Positions 19,238 through 28,074 of a stretch of 62,972 nucleotides of DNA are shown piece after piece; positions within the stretch are counted from its first letter, which is position 1; each line of letters opens with the position of its first letter. The notes under the pieces were generated by a model, which was given only the letters and a program-made list of their open reading frames with translations, was not told where the DNA came from and did no database searches. The stretch lies in NCBI GenBank assembly GCA_018818165.1, contig JAHISP010000004.1, positions 1 through 62,972 on the forward strand. The letters run 5' to 3'. Made by a program: the position numbers and the translations under genes. The stretch comes from Bacteroidota bacterium. Lineage in GTDB: Bacteria; Bacteroidota; Ignavibacteria; Ignavibacteriales; Melioribacteraceae.

Positions 19238-19939
19238 ATGGACAAAATTATGGTGAAATCATCTAGTAACATTCTTAAAAATGTCTCAACTGATTGTGTA
19301 ATTTTTGGGTTTGATAATGCAGATATAAAAGTGCTTTTAGTTAAATTAGCTGTAGACCCTGGTAAGGGTGAATGGGCACTTCCTGGAAGTAATATTCTTT
19401 ATGATGAAGATTTAGATGTTGCAGCGAAAAGAGTTCTTTGCGAATTTACCGGATTAGAAAATGTATATATGGAGCAACTACAGAGTTTTGGAAAAACTTC
19501 CAGGTTCCCCTTGTTTAGAGTTATTACTATTGCATTTTTTGCATTACTTAAAATAGAGGATTACTCACTTGAACCAGGTCCAAAAGTAACGGAAACTCAA
19601 TGGCATTCAATAAATAAATTACCTAAGCTTCCTTTTGATCACAATGAAATAATTGAAACCGCAAGAAAAAGATTAAAACAGCGAGTTAGAATTAGACCTA
19701 TTGGATTTGAATTACTTCCTCAAAAGTTTACTTTAACACAAATTCAGAATTTATATGAGTCAATATTAAATATAAAACTTGATACTAGAAATTTTAGAAA
19801 AAAACTCCTAAACTTAAAAATACTTATTGACACTCATGAAAGACAAAAAGGGGTTGCACACAGAGCAGCAAAACTTTATAAGTTCGATAAAAGGAAATAT
19901 AATAAACTTAAAGAGCAGGGTATTAACTTTGAGCTTTAA
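19238..19939 (+). CDS. Nudix-fold winged-helix transcriptional regulator (NrtR/AraR-like)
   Basis: 233 aa. Residues about 13-145 form a Nudix-like domain (VSTDCVIFGF, WALPGS, then the Nudix-box region ending RVLCEFTGL). In the catalytic box the REUxEE core is reduced to R-V-L-C-E-F, so hydrolysis is probably lost and the domain senses a ligand. Residues about 150-230 form a winged helix (FTLTQIQNLYESIL, NFRKKLLNLKIL, RAAKLYKFDKRKY) typical of NrtR-family regulators, some of which control sugar catabolism in Bacteroidetes. It is central in the locus and divergent from iolG; it ends 6 bp before the convergent phosphoesterase. The palindrome TTATTGTA-N5-TACAATAA is its likely operator. Confidence 0.85.
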   Translation: MDKIMVKSSSNILKNVSTDCVIFGFDNADIKVLLVKLAVDPGKGEWALPGSNILYDEDLDVAAKRVLCEFTGLENVYMEQLQSFGKTSRFPLFRVITIAFFALLKIEDYSLEPGPKVTETQWHSINKLPKLPFDHNEIIETARKRLKQRVRIRPIGFELLPQKFTLTQIQNLYESILNIKLDTRNFRKKLLNLKILIDTHERQKGVAHRAAKLYKFDKRKYNKLKEQGINFEL

Positions 19940-19945
19940 ATTTAA

Positions 19946-21850
19946 CTAATGCATAAAAACGTTATCTGGAATAAGTTTTTTTGTAAAATCTCCAGATTTA
20001 TAAAATAATTTTAACTCTTCACCTTCACAATCTTCAAAATACTCTAAATGGAATTTGTGATAACCCTTTCTTAGCCCAATATTTCCAGATCTGGTTCGTG
20101 GACTATGCGAACCATTATTATCGACTACTAATTCATCTGCAATAAAAAGTTTTGATCCATCATCAGACAACAAATAAAAATTATAAACTCCATCTTTTTT
20201 TATCTCAATGTACCCATCAAATACTATTGCAAATTGATCTTCTCTATCTTTAATTTTTTGAACGGAAATATTTTTTACTTCCCCCTCTTTCACTATTTCT
20301 AATTCCTCAAACTTTGGAAGATATTGCCAATTTTCGCCGACATAATATTTATATCTTAAGCCTTCATTTTTAAGAGAAATGTTCTCTGCTATTTTCGCTT
20401 CTATTTTGGTTACTTTTTGTTCACTTACTTTACTTTTATTCTCCTTACCAAGTACTACAACTTTAATTGTGAGGCTTCCATTTACTTCAAAAGGTCCGTT
20501 ATACAAAAATGAATTTCTCGTAGGCTCTGTTCCATCAATGGTATACCTAATTTCACCTTTATCATTGTAGCTAATTATAGATACATCTAGTTTTTCTATA
20601 AACTTATCATTTGCAAATTTAATGACTGGGGCACTCAATAACTTTCCATCTATTTGTGATTCATCAGAATGTAGCTCACTTTTATCAATTACATACTGAT
20701 CAAATAAATTGCCATTATAGTCAATTGCATTAAGATATAACTTAGAATTATTAATGGAAACTACACAAAAATGGTGTTCACTATTTAACTTTGCAGAGAA
20801 CCACGATCTAATTATGCCACTATGTTCAATATCTCCTCCAGCTCCACCACATTGTACATAAACAACTCCAGCCTTACTTACTCTCTTATTTGCTAATGGC
20901 CAGGTTCTCTCATAACTGTGAATATGCCCATAAAAAACCATATCAACATTATATTTTTCGTATAGTGGGATAATTGGATCAAAATTTGGGTCACCGTCAA
21001 TAGGCAATGCAGATTCTGTGTTTCCATAGTCATCAAAATCAGAAGAATAAGGTGGATGATGGTGAGCAGCTATTTTCCACATAGATTTTGATTTTGCCAA
21101 TTCATCAACAAGCCACAGATACTGGGGACTTCCTGGTTCCATATCTTGATTACTATCTAAAACAAATAATTGAACATTGCCATTTTTAACAGTATAATAA
21201 TTATTATTGCCAGGGTGTTTCATGTACTTATTAAAAGTTTTAGCTTCAGCATCATAAATTAAGTCATGGTTACCAACAACAGGAAATAAAGGTATACTTT
21301 GCATAAATTTATGCCCGTTTGCAAGAAATTCGTTCCTCCATTGACTCGAATCCCCCCCAGTATCAACTAAATCTCCAACAATTAATCCAAAGTTTGGCCG
21401 TTCAAGTAAAGCCATTTCAGAAATTTTATTCCAGACTGTTGTGTCACTTTGTTGTTGTGTATCTCCAAATACAGAAAATGTAACGGAGCGATTTGAGTTA
21501 ATAGAAGTCATAAAAGGAATTATGTTATATTCTAAAGTATCAGTATTCATATAACTGATTACTTTATAGAAATATTTGGTTTCCGCTTGTAAATCGGTAA
21601 GATTTATTGTGTGCAGAATGCTGGGGCTATTTGAGCTTTTATTCTTATCAAAGAACACTTCATTACTATTTGTTTTAGCTTTGCCATATTGTACAATTCC
21701 ATTTGATGGAATATTTGTTTCCCATAAAATGGTAATACCATTGGTTGATACATTTTGAATATAAGGTTTTACAATAAATTCTATTCTTTTTGATTCTGCA
21801 TTAATTATTATAAAAACAAAAAATAGAAATAAAGTTGATATTTTTTTCAA
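19946..21850 (-). CDS. Secreted purple-acid-phosphatase-like metallophosphoesterase with CHB_HEX_C-like and PA14 domains
   Basis: 634 aa with a signal peptide ending NAES. An N-terminal FnIII-like domain (about 28-120: PYIQNVSTNGITILWET) precedes a metallophosphoesterase domain with the full metal set: FGDTQ, GDLVDTG, GNHD, AAHHHPP and FYGHIHSYERTWP. Then come a chitobiase C-terminal-like repeat (IRYTIDGTEPTRNSFLYNGP, about 430-475) and a PA14 domain (about 495-630: YIEIKKDGVYNFYLLSDDGS and NNGSHSPRT). The same last two domains end the GH92 protein, suggesting one shared glycan target. It is the last gene of the GH92 operon; the start is 11 bp after the alkaline phosphatase stop. Confidence 0.88.
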   Translation of the reverse strand: MKKISTLFLFFVFIIINAESKRIEFIVKPYIQNVSTNGITILWETNIPSNGIVQYGKAKTNSNEVFFDKNKSSNSPSILHTINLTDLQAETKYFYKVISYMNTDTLEYNIIPFMTSINSNRSVTFSVFGDTQQQSDTTVWNKISEMALLERPNFGLIVGDLVDTGGDSSQWRNEFLANGHKFMQSIPLFPVVGNHDLIYDAEAKTFNKYMKHPGNNNYYTVKNGNVQLFVLDSNQDMEPGSPQYLWLVDELAKSKSMWKIAAHHHPPYSSDFDDYGNTESALPIDGDPNFDPIIPLYEKYNVDMVFYGHIHSYERTWPLANKRVSKAGVVYVQCGGAGGDIEHSGIIRSWFSAKLNSEHHFCVVSINNSKLYLNAIDYNGNLFDQYVIDKSELHSDESQIDGKLLSAPVIKFANDKFIEKLDVSIISYNDKGEIRYTIDGTEPTRNSFLYNGPFEVNGSLTIKVVVLGKENKSKVSEQKVTKIEAKIAENISLKNEGLRYKYYVGENWQYLPKFEELEIVKEGEVKNISVQKIKDREDQFAIVFDGYIEIKKDGVYNFYLLSDDGSKLFIADELVVDNNGSHSPRTRSGNIGLRKGYHKFHLEYFEDCEGEELKLFYKSGDFTKKLIPDNVFMH

Positions 21851-21861
21851 ATTGTCTCCAC

Positions 21862-23376
21862 TTATTTACCTTTTTCATAACCGCGCAATGTATTGAATAT
21901 AATCTCGGCGTCTTGATAAGTTAATTTATAATCAGTATTATCCTGTAGCATTTTATATAATTCATCAATCGTTTGGGCTTCTCCAAAAATTCTATAAAAA
22001 GCTCTTTTCTGATTCTTTAATTTCTTAAACTCGTCAAAAAACAGCGGATCTGTATTGCTTTCCCAAACATCTCCGCTTTCCAATTTCTTCTTAAACAACT
22101 TGTCCTTTGAAACCTTTGTATACGAAATTCCAAGACCGCCTGTTTCATGATCTGCAGTGAAGATTAAAAGAGTATTTTTATGACTTTTCTGATAATCGTA
22201 ACAAACTTTCAACATACCATTCATTTCTTCAACAGCTTTATAAACCGCTCCGGCATCATTGTCATGTGCTTCCCAATCTATACGCCCGGCTTCAACCATT
22301 AAGAAAATATTCTTGTTTTTGTCATCCAATATTTCAAGTGCTTTTTCTGTCATTTCTATTAAAGAAGGTTCCCCAGTATTTTCAAAATCTCTATCAATTG
22401 CCGCAGACATTCCCCCAGCATTAAATAATCCTAAAACTTTATCCGTTTTTTTATTAAGATTTAACAAATCATTTTTGTTTGAAATTATTTCATATCCTTT
22501 TTCTTCAAATTTAGACAACACATTTATGTCATCATTTCTTTCAGAACTAGCTTCGTTTGTACTTAGCGTATTTTTAAAATAGGAGAAATCTTTCAACTCT
22601 GTGCCTTTTGGAATAAACAGTTTTGCGCCACCACCAAATATTACTTCAATATTCTTTGAGGATAGCTGCTCAGCAATTTGGTTTTCAAGATTCCTATTAT
22701 AACTATGAGCATAAAATGCTGCGGGAGTTCCATCTGTTATTCCTGCATCGGTCACTAATCCCGTTACATAATTTAATTTTTCAGCAAGTTCCAGGTTAGT
22801 TTCAATAGGATATCCGTTTGTATCAATACTTACAATATCAAGAACATTTTTATATCCGGTTGCTAAGGCTGTTGCGGATGTTGCTGAACCAGTAACAATT
22901 CCATTAAGGGGATTGTTAAAAACAATTCCGCAAGAACCTTCATCCATTATTTTTTCGAAGTATGTTTTCTCCTTTTCCCCTTCAGCTATTCGCATGTAAA
23001 TAGGCAAGCTCATGTGATTGAAACCCATGCCATCACCTATTACAAGAATTACATTCACACCGTCTTTAACTGCTTGGCGTGTAACTTTTCCTATATCGGT
23101 ATTATCTATTATTCCTTTCAATTGATTTGTATATTTTTCAGCCCCAATTGCACCGCATGGTACGGGTGAAGCAGTATGATTACCAGTGCTCCACGAAATA
23201 TGTGATTCGCGAGACAAAGCCCTGTTAAGCAGCATGTGAGCATTTTTATTATTCGATGACCAAAAAACATCGCTTTTATAACCAATATTATTCACATCCT
23301 CAGTATTATTAAAAATAAAATATGAAGCCGCAAAAGTTAATATTATTGCAACTGTATAACCTATAAACTTTTTCAC
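21862..23376 (-). CDS. Alkaline phosphatase, C-terminally short
   Basis: 504 aa from a GTG at 23376 (AAGGG seven nt upstream); longer frames would overlap GH92 and start in basic low-complexity sequence. A signal anchor (FIGYTVAIILTFAASYFIF) is followed by the PhoA fold: Asp115 in VIGDGMG, nucleophile Ser164 in VTGSATSATALATG (Gly replaces the usual Asp before Ser), DGT at 215-217, VEAGRIDWEAHDND, and TADHETGG. The protein ends soon after the last motif and no HTG-VPV segment carrying the final zinc-binding His is visible. Either this subfamily uses another residue or the enzyme is altered. It sits between GH92 and the PA14-phosphoesterase in one operon. Confidence 0.85.
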   Translation of the reverse strand: MKKFIGYTVAIILTFAASYFIFNNTEDVNNIGYKSDVFWSSNNKNAHMLLNRALSRESHISWSTGNHTASPVPCGAIGAEKYTNQLKGIIDNTDIGKVTRQAVKDGVNVILVIGDGMGFNHMSLPIYMRIAEGEKEKTYFEKIMDEGSCGIVFNNPLNGIVTGSATSATALATGYKNVLDIVSIDTNGYPIETNLELAEKLNYVTGLVTDAGITDGTPAAFYAHSYNRNLENQIAEQLSSKNIEVIFGGGAKLFIPKGTELKDFSYFKNTLSTNEASSERNDDINVLSKFEEKGYEIISNKNDLLNLNKKTDKVLGLFNAGGMSAAIDRDFENTGEPSLIEMTEKALEILDDKNKNIFLMVEAGRIDWEAHDNDAGAVYKAVEEMNGMLKVCYDYQKSHKNTLLIFTADHETGGLGISYTKVSKDKLFKKKLESGDVWESNTDPLFFDEFKKLKNQKRAFYRIFGEAQTIDELYKMLQDNTDYKLTYQDAEIIFNTLRGYEKGK

Positions 23377-23413
23377 TTTAATTCCCTTAATCTTTTTTTT
23401 AACATGTTTAAAT

Positions 23414-26356
23414 TTATTTATTTTCACGATACAGCATTGAGGCAGAAATCGGTTGCTTTTCAATTCCTTTTCCCTCAAACATAACATTAATTTCCTGCCC
23501 CTCATAATCTTCAAAATACAATAATGTAAAACTATGATATCCTTCTTTAAGAGCAATTATACCTGTTGCTTCTAAAGCTGCGTGTGAACCGTCGTTGCCA
23601 ACAACTTGTTTTCCGTCAATATAAAGAACTGAACCATCATCACTTAAAGTATAAAATTGATATGAACCTTTTGCTGGTATTTTTATATACCCAGTAAATT
23701 TAAATCCGTAGTGATCTTCTTTTTCTGCAAGTGTTAGATCAAAATTTTTAAGTGTTCCAGTTTTCAAAGGAGAAAGAGAAGCAAAGTCAAAAACACTCAA
23801 AAAATTGCCCTCGTAATATTCGTAATCTATTCCGTTAACCGCATTTTCTAATACTACAGGAGCAAGGTATTTTAATTTATTTGCTTCAATAAATGAAACA
23901 ACACTCGAATCCATACCTTCTTTAAATGCTTTTGCTTTTATTAAAATAGATGAAGTTATTTTAAATGGTTCAGTAAATAATGTAGATTTTTGGTTTGGTT
24001 CGCTTCCATCTACTGTGAAGCGAATTTCTGCACCTTCTGTTCTGGAAAACAAATCTACTTCAGCCGATTCTTCAAAATATGTTATATCATTTTTTTGATA
24101 AGGTGGAGAAACAAAATCCACTTCAGAGAATGAATACGGTTGATCTTCTTTTTTAATTCCCCAACTCTTATTAGGCTTAGAACTCATTTCAAAAATAACT
24201 TTACTACCATTTTTGATATCTTCATAATTAATATAATTCTTGTTGTAACTCTGCCCGTTCAATTCTACAGATTGGATAAAAATATTTTTGTTTGATACAC
24301 GATTGGCAATAGCAACAAACTCTTTCCCGTTTCCTAAATCAATTGTTACTTTATCAAAAAGAGGTGTGCCAATAACATATTGATTTGTACCTGGTGTAAC
24401 CGAATAAAAACCCATGGCACTCAATACATACCATGCCGACATCTGACCGCAATCCTCGTTACCGATTAATCCATCTGGAGTATTATTGTACATATTATCT
24501 AAAATATATCTAACTCTTTCTTGTGTTTTCCACGGTTCAGATGTAAAATTATATAAATACGCCATATGGTGACTTGGTTCGTTTCCGTGTGCATATTGCC
24601 CTATTAATCCTGAAATATCCACCAATTTTTTCCCTTCTAATTTTGATTCGGCAGTAAAAGTTTCATCTAGTTTCTTTACAAGGTTTTTACCACTGCCGTA
24701 AAGACTTTTCATTCCTTCCACATCTTGAGGAACATAAAGCGAATACTGCCAAGAGTTCGCTTCTGTAAAATCACGGGTTACCGAAAAAGGATTAAATAGA
24801 GCTCCCCATTTTCCATCAGCATTTTTTCCGCGCATAAATCCGCTTTGCCCATCAAACAAATTTCTATAATTCATAGCACGCTTACTATATTTTTTGTAAT
24901 CATCTTCTTTGCCAAGATCCTTTGCCATCATTGCAATACACCAATCATCATATGCATATTCCAAAGTTTTTGAAACAGCTTCATGTTCACGATCGGAGGC
25001 GACATAATTTAATTCTTTATAAGATTTTAATCCAAGGTGATCCATCTCCGCGCTGTGCTTCATTGCTTCATATGCTTTTTCAACATTAAAATTTCTAATA
25101 CCTTTCATGTATGCGTCAACAATAACAGGAATTGAATGATACCCAATCATCGTTGCAGTTTCATTTGACCATAATTCCCAAACTGGGAGGATTCCTACCC
25201 TTTCATATTTTGAGATCAATGTTTTAATCATATCTGCATCCCGTTCGGGTTCAATAATAGTAAATAGTGGGTGCAAAGCACGGTAGGTATCCCAAAGAGA
25301 ATAAACTGTGTAATAATTGAAATCTTTTGCCTTATAAATTTTTTGATCCATTCCACGGTATTTACCATCAACATCCATAAAAATATTTGGGTGTATCATT
25401 GAATGGTATAGGGCAGTATAAAAATTTGTTTTTTGTTCAGTGCTCCCACCTTCAACTTTTATTTTCGACAAATCTTTTTCCCATGCATCATTTGCTGCCT
25501 TACGTATTTTGTCAAAATTCCAATCTTGAATTTCCGCTTCCAGATTTTTCTTTGCACCTTCAATGCTAACAGCCGAAATACCAACTTTAACAAAAACTTC
25601 CTCACCTTCTTTTGTTTTATAAACTACATAACCTTTTACATTTTCACCTTTTGCTTCTTTGTTGCTTTCTAAAATTTCATCGTTAAGAACTGTTCCGTAT
25701 TTTTCAAAAGATTTTGAGAACTCTATTGCAAAATAAATAATTTGGTCGGATGCCCACCCTTGCGATCTTCTATACCCTTCCAATTTATTTTCACCAGTGA
25801 ACCGAATAAATGCGTCGGTTGTTTTATCAGATATACCGTGTTTTAAATCAATTATTATATTCGAAACATCGGATTTAGGGAAAGTATATTTATGAAATCC
25901 TCCTCTTGCCGTTGCCGTAAGTTCAACTGTAATATTATAATCCTCAAGTAGTACTTTATAATAACCAGGAGAAGCCTCTTCATTTTCATGAGAAAAACGG
26001 GAACGGTAACCTTCATCGGGATTTTCTTTACTACCTGGAATTATTTTGAGTTCACCTGTAGTCGGCATTAACAAAACATCGCCATAATCTGCAGCTCCGG
26101 TTCCGCTTAGGTGAGTATGTGAAAAACCCATTATCGAATTATCCGAGTAGTGGTATCCAGAGCACCAATCCCAGCCTTCAATATCAGTATCTGGACTTAA
26201 CTGCACCATTCCAAAAGGGACAACAGCACCAGGAAAAGTATGACCAAATCCACCTGTTCCAATCATCGGATCAACATACTTTGTTAGTTCTTGAGCTAAA
26301 TTTATAAAAGGTATAATTAAACTAAATAAAATGATTTTGATTATAATTTTCCTCAT
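23414..26356 (-). CDS. Secreted GH92 alpha-mannosidase with CHB_HEX_C-like and PA14 domains
   Basis: 980 aa from the ATG at 26356, six nt after AAGGA; an adjacent ATG at 26359 is possible. The signal peptide ends NLAQ. GH92 signatures: VDPMIGTGGFGHTFPGA, GMVQLSPDT, GFSHTHLSGTG, YSLWDTYRALHP, the general-acid Glu in GNEPSHHMAYLY, and the Asp in GLIGNEDCGQMSAWYV. GH92 enzymes are calcium-dependent exo-alpha-mannosidases acting on N-glycans, mannans and GPI-like mannose. C-terminal to the two catalytic domains are a chitobiase-type repeat (IRFTVDGSEPNQKSTLFTEP) and PA14 (SYQFYTLSDDGSVLYIDG). It follows the 331-aa phosphoesterase by about 20 bp. Confidence 0.95.
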   Translation of the reverse strand: MRKIIIKIILFSLIIPFINLAQELTKYVDPMIGTGGFGHTFPGAVVPFGMVQLSPDTDIEGWDWCSGYHYSDNSIMGFSHTHLSGTGAADYGDVLLMPTTGELKIIPGSKENPDEGYRSRFSHENEEASPGYYKVLLEDYNITVELTATARGGFHKYTFPKSDVSNIIIDLKHGISDKTTDAFIRFTGENKLEGYRRSQGWASDQIIYFAIEFSKSFEKYGTVLNDEILESNKEAKGENVKGYVVYKTKEGEEVFVKVGISAVSIEGAKKNLEAEIQDWNFDKIRKAANDAWEKDLSKIKVEGGSTEQKTNFYTALYHSMIHPNIFMDVDGKYRGMDQKIYKAKDFNYYTVYSLWDTYRALHPLFTIIEPERDADMIKTLISKYERVGILPVWELWSNETATMIGYHSIPVIVDAYMKGIRNFNVEKAYEAMKHSAEMDHLGLKSYKELNYVASDREHEAVSKTLEYAYDDWCIAMMAKDLGKEDDYKKYSKRAMNYRNLFDGQSGFMRGKNADGKWGALFNPFSVTRDFTEANSWQYSLYVPQDVEGMKSLYGSGKNLVKKLDETFTAESKLEGKKLVDISGLIGQYAHGNEPSHHMAYLYNFTSEPWKTQERVRYILDNMYNNTPDGLIGNEDCGQMSAWYVLSAMGFYSVTPGTNQYVIGTPLFDKVTIDLGNGKEFVAIANRVSNKNIFIQSVELNGQSYNKNYINYEDIKNGSKVIFEMSSKPNKSWGIKKEDQPYSFSEVDFVSPPYQKNDITYFEESAEVDLFSRTEGAEIRFTVDGSEPNQKSTLFTEPFKITSSILIKAKAFKEGMDSSVVSFIEANKLKYLAPVVLENAVNGIDYEYYEGNFLSVFDFASLSPLKTGTLKNFDLTLAEKEDHYGFKFTGYIKIPAKGSYQFYTLSDDGSVLYIDGKQVVGNDGSHAALEATGIIALKEGYHSFTLLYFEDYEGQEINVMFEGKGIEKQPISASMLYRENK

Positions 26357-26375
26357 CATCAATCCTTGCTATTAA

Positions 26376-27371
26376 TTAAAAATTTTTGTGAAAGAAAGGA
26401 GCAATTAATTCAACATCGCCCTCACCATTTTTCCACCTACATGTAACAACATCTATATAAGTATTCGTAATTTTGCAAACTGAAAACGAACCATTTCCAT
26501 CACTATCCGGCCATGCATTATTAACTTGGAATATGTCAATTCCTTTCCAAATTAGGTTTTCAGCTACATGATTATGCCCAACAAATATAGCAATTACATT
26601 ATAGTCTTTAATTGTATTAAACAATATTTCTTTTTCTTCATCTGAATACCATTTTAAAGACCACCCATCAAATCCGTAGTGCTGAATTATTACAACAGGT
26701 TTGTTATTAGAGGCATATTTACTTAAATCTTCTCTTAACCAATTTATACTATTGGGAAGACCATTTTCCGTATTACCTGCAAATCTATGAGTTTGAACAA
26801 AATGAATACCTTCCCAATCCCATGAATAATTTTTTGACTCACTATCAAAATTTGTTACAGGCACTGGAGCATTTTTACCTTCATGTCTCTCGGCTACATA
26901 ATTAAGCATATAGGTTCTGTAAACTTCTGCGCTATCAACAACATGTTGTGGGTCTAAATCATGATTTCCTAATCCAACAAAAACTGGAAAGTTTATAACT
27001 TTATCCCCATCTCCTTTCTCATAACGATTCTTCAATAATTCTAATGATTTGGGTTCCGCTCTATCGGTTATATCACCAGCTAAAATAACACCTTTTGGCA
27101 TTTCAATTTTTTCACCTGCACTTCCAAAATTGGTTGCTTTGCCTTCTATAAATTCTGGCCAAACTGCGGCACTTTTGTTATTTATTGAACCACAAACTGA
27201 ATTTATTGCAACAATATGATAATACTGATCTGATTCAGGAGGTGGATCAAAGTGAGTATCAGCAACAACAAAAAATGTTATTCCAAAATTACTATCTGGT
27301 TTTGTTTGTGAATATTGGTTATAATTAAAAAATATCAAGAAGATAAAAACTGTCATATACCAAATCTTCAT
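26376..27371 (-). CDS. Secreted calcineurin-like metallophosphoesterase
   Basis: 331 aa with an N-terminal hydrophobic signal (VFIFLIFFNYNQYSQT). The metallophosphoesterase motifs are all present: VADTHFD, LAGDITD, GLGNHDLD, IIQHYGFD and VGHNHVAEN. The family covers nucleotide, phosphodiester and phospholipid substrates, and includes the eukaryotic enzyme that strips ethanolamine phosphate from GPI anchors (PGAP5), so a phosphodiesterase role on a glycan is possible but not shown. It is the first gene of the operon with GH92, alkaline phosphatase and the PA14-phosphoesterase; the 703-bp region upstream holds an operator copy. Confidence 0.85.
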   Translation of the reverse strand: MKIWYMTVFIFLIFFNYNQYSQTKPDSNFGITFFVVADTHFDPPPESDQYYHIVAINSVCGSINNKSAAVWPEFIEGKATNFGSAGEKIEMPKGVILAGDITDRAEPKSLELLKNRYEKGDGDKVINFPVFVGLGNHDLDPQHVVDSAEVYRTYMLNYVAERHEGKNAPVPVTNFDSESKNYSWDWEGIHFVQTHRFAGNTENGLPNSINWLREDLSKYASNNKPVVIIQHYGFDGWSLKWYSDEEKEILFNTIKDYNVIAIFVGHNHVAENLIWKGIDIFQVNNAWPDSDGNGSFSVCKITNTYIDVVTCRWKNGEGDVELIAPFFHKNF

Positions 27372-27707
27372 TTATTCTATTCCTTCATTAAAAGCAAATA
27401 TATTTGCATTTTCTGTTTTCGTGTTTTTTTACATCAAAATTATATTCTAAATATCATTATTTGATTTATCAATATAATAATGCAATTCAATTTTGTAAAA
27501 GTTCATGAACCTATTTGAAATGATCATAATTTATCAAACATCGTCTTAATTATCACCTATGTAATTCTCTATATTCTCTGAATAAGAAATAATGAAAATA
27601 ATTTTATAACAATATTCAGATTTATAAATGAACTTAATATTTTGAAGATAAATTTAAAAACATCAAGAATAGTCCATGAACAATATTCATATTGATAATT
27701 TACCAAC

Positions 27708-27728
27708 TTATTGTATAATTCACAATAA
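27708..27728. promoter_or_regulatory. Operator copy upstream of the GH92 operon
   Basis: Arms TTATTGTA and CACAATAA with spacer TAATT; one further flanking C/G pair (27707/27729) extends the symmetry. It is 337 bp upstream of the phosphoesterase start, inside the 27372-28074 intergenic region. Confidence 0.6.
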
Positions 27729-27760
27729 GTTTTTTGAAATTAAAAACGCAGCGAAGAAGT

Positions 27761-27892
27761 TTAATTAAATTCCTATTCTAACTTTGTTAAATATTTTGGG
27801 AATAAATCTGTACGAAAACACACCAAAACAGATAGAATATTTTTTATAAAATAGTGCCAATAACCAATAATTAAGAATGGGAATTAAATTAA
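27761..27892. repeat. Imperfect 21-bp inverted repeat enclosing 90 bp
   Basis: The left arm 27761-27781 and right arm 27872-27892 match in reverse complement at 18 of 21 positions (core AATTCC/GGAATT). No coding capacity lies between them. It may be a small non-autonomous element remnant at the island boundary, or chance in A/T-rich DNA. Confidence 0.4.
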
Positions 27893-27963
27893 GTATTATA
27901 GGCACAGAATGTTTTCCATAATTCCAATGTCCGGTTTAGCTTTATCAAACATGGATTGCATAC

Positions 27964-28021
27964 ATCCTCCAAATTATCTATTTTAAACAAACTATTTGTT
28001 TCACTTTATATTATGGAGGGT
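27964..28021. repeat. Nested inverted repeats upstream of hsdM
   Basis: Outer arms ATCCTCCA (27964-27971) and TGGAGGGT (28014-28021) enclose a perfect 7-bp hairpin AAACAAA-CTA-TTTGTTT (27985-28001). The outer right arm contains GGAGG, which could serve the short reading frame at 28024; folding would hide it. Confidence 0.4.
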
Positions 28022-28023
28022 AG

Positions 28024-28074
28024 TTGAAACCTGAATATTTTATAATCACAAACTTTATTGCACAGGGAAGTTAA
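28024..28074 (+). CDS. Possible 16-codon leader peptide of hsdM
   Basis: A TTG at 28024 follows GGAGGG and opens 16 codons (MKPEYFIITNFIAQGS) whose TAA stop directly abuts the hsdM ATG. This could couple hsdM translation to leader translation. A frame this short can occur by chance, so support is weak. Confidence 0.25.
   Translation: MKPEYFIITNFIAQGS

Noticed and set aside
23377-23556. 60-residue N-terminal extension of the alkaline phosphatase.
   Set aside because: It overlaps the GH92 C-terminus, lacks signal-peptide character, and a GTG with a good ribosome site gives a proper signal anchor.
28014-28033. TGGAGG followed by GTTGAA-like bases, vaguely like the ssrA 3' end, as a possible att duplicate.
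   Set aside because: Alignment to the tmRNA end needs gaps and matches only short pieces; not a convincing direct repeat.
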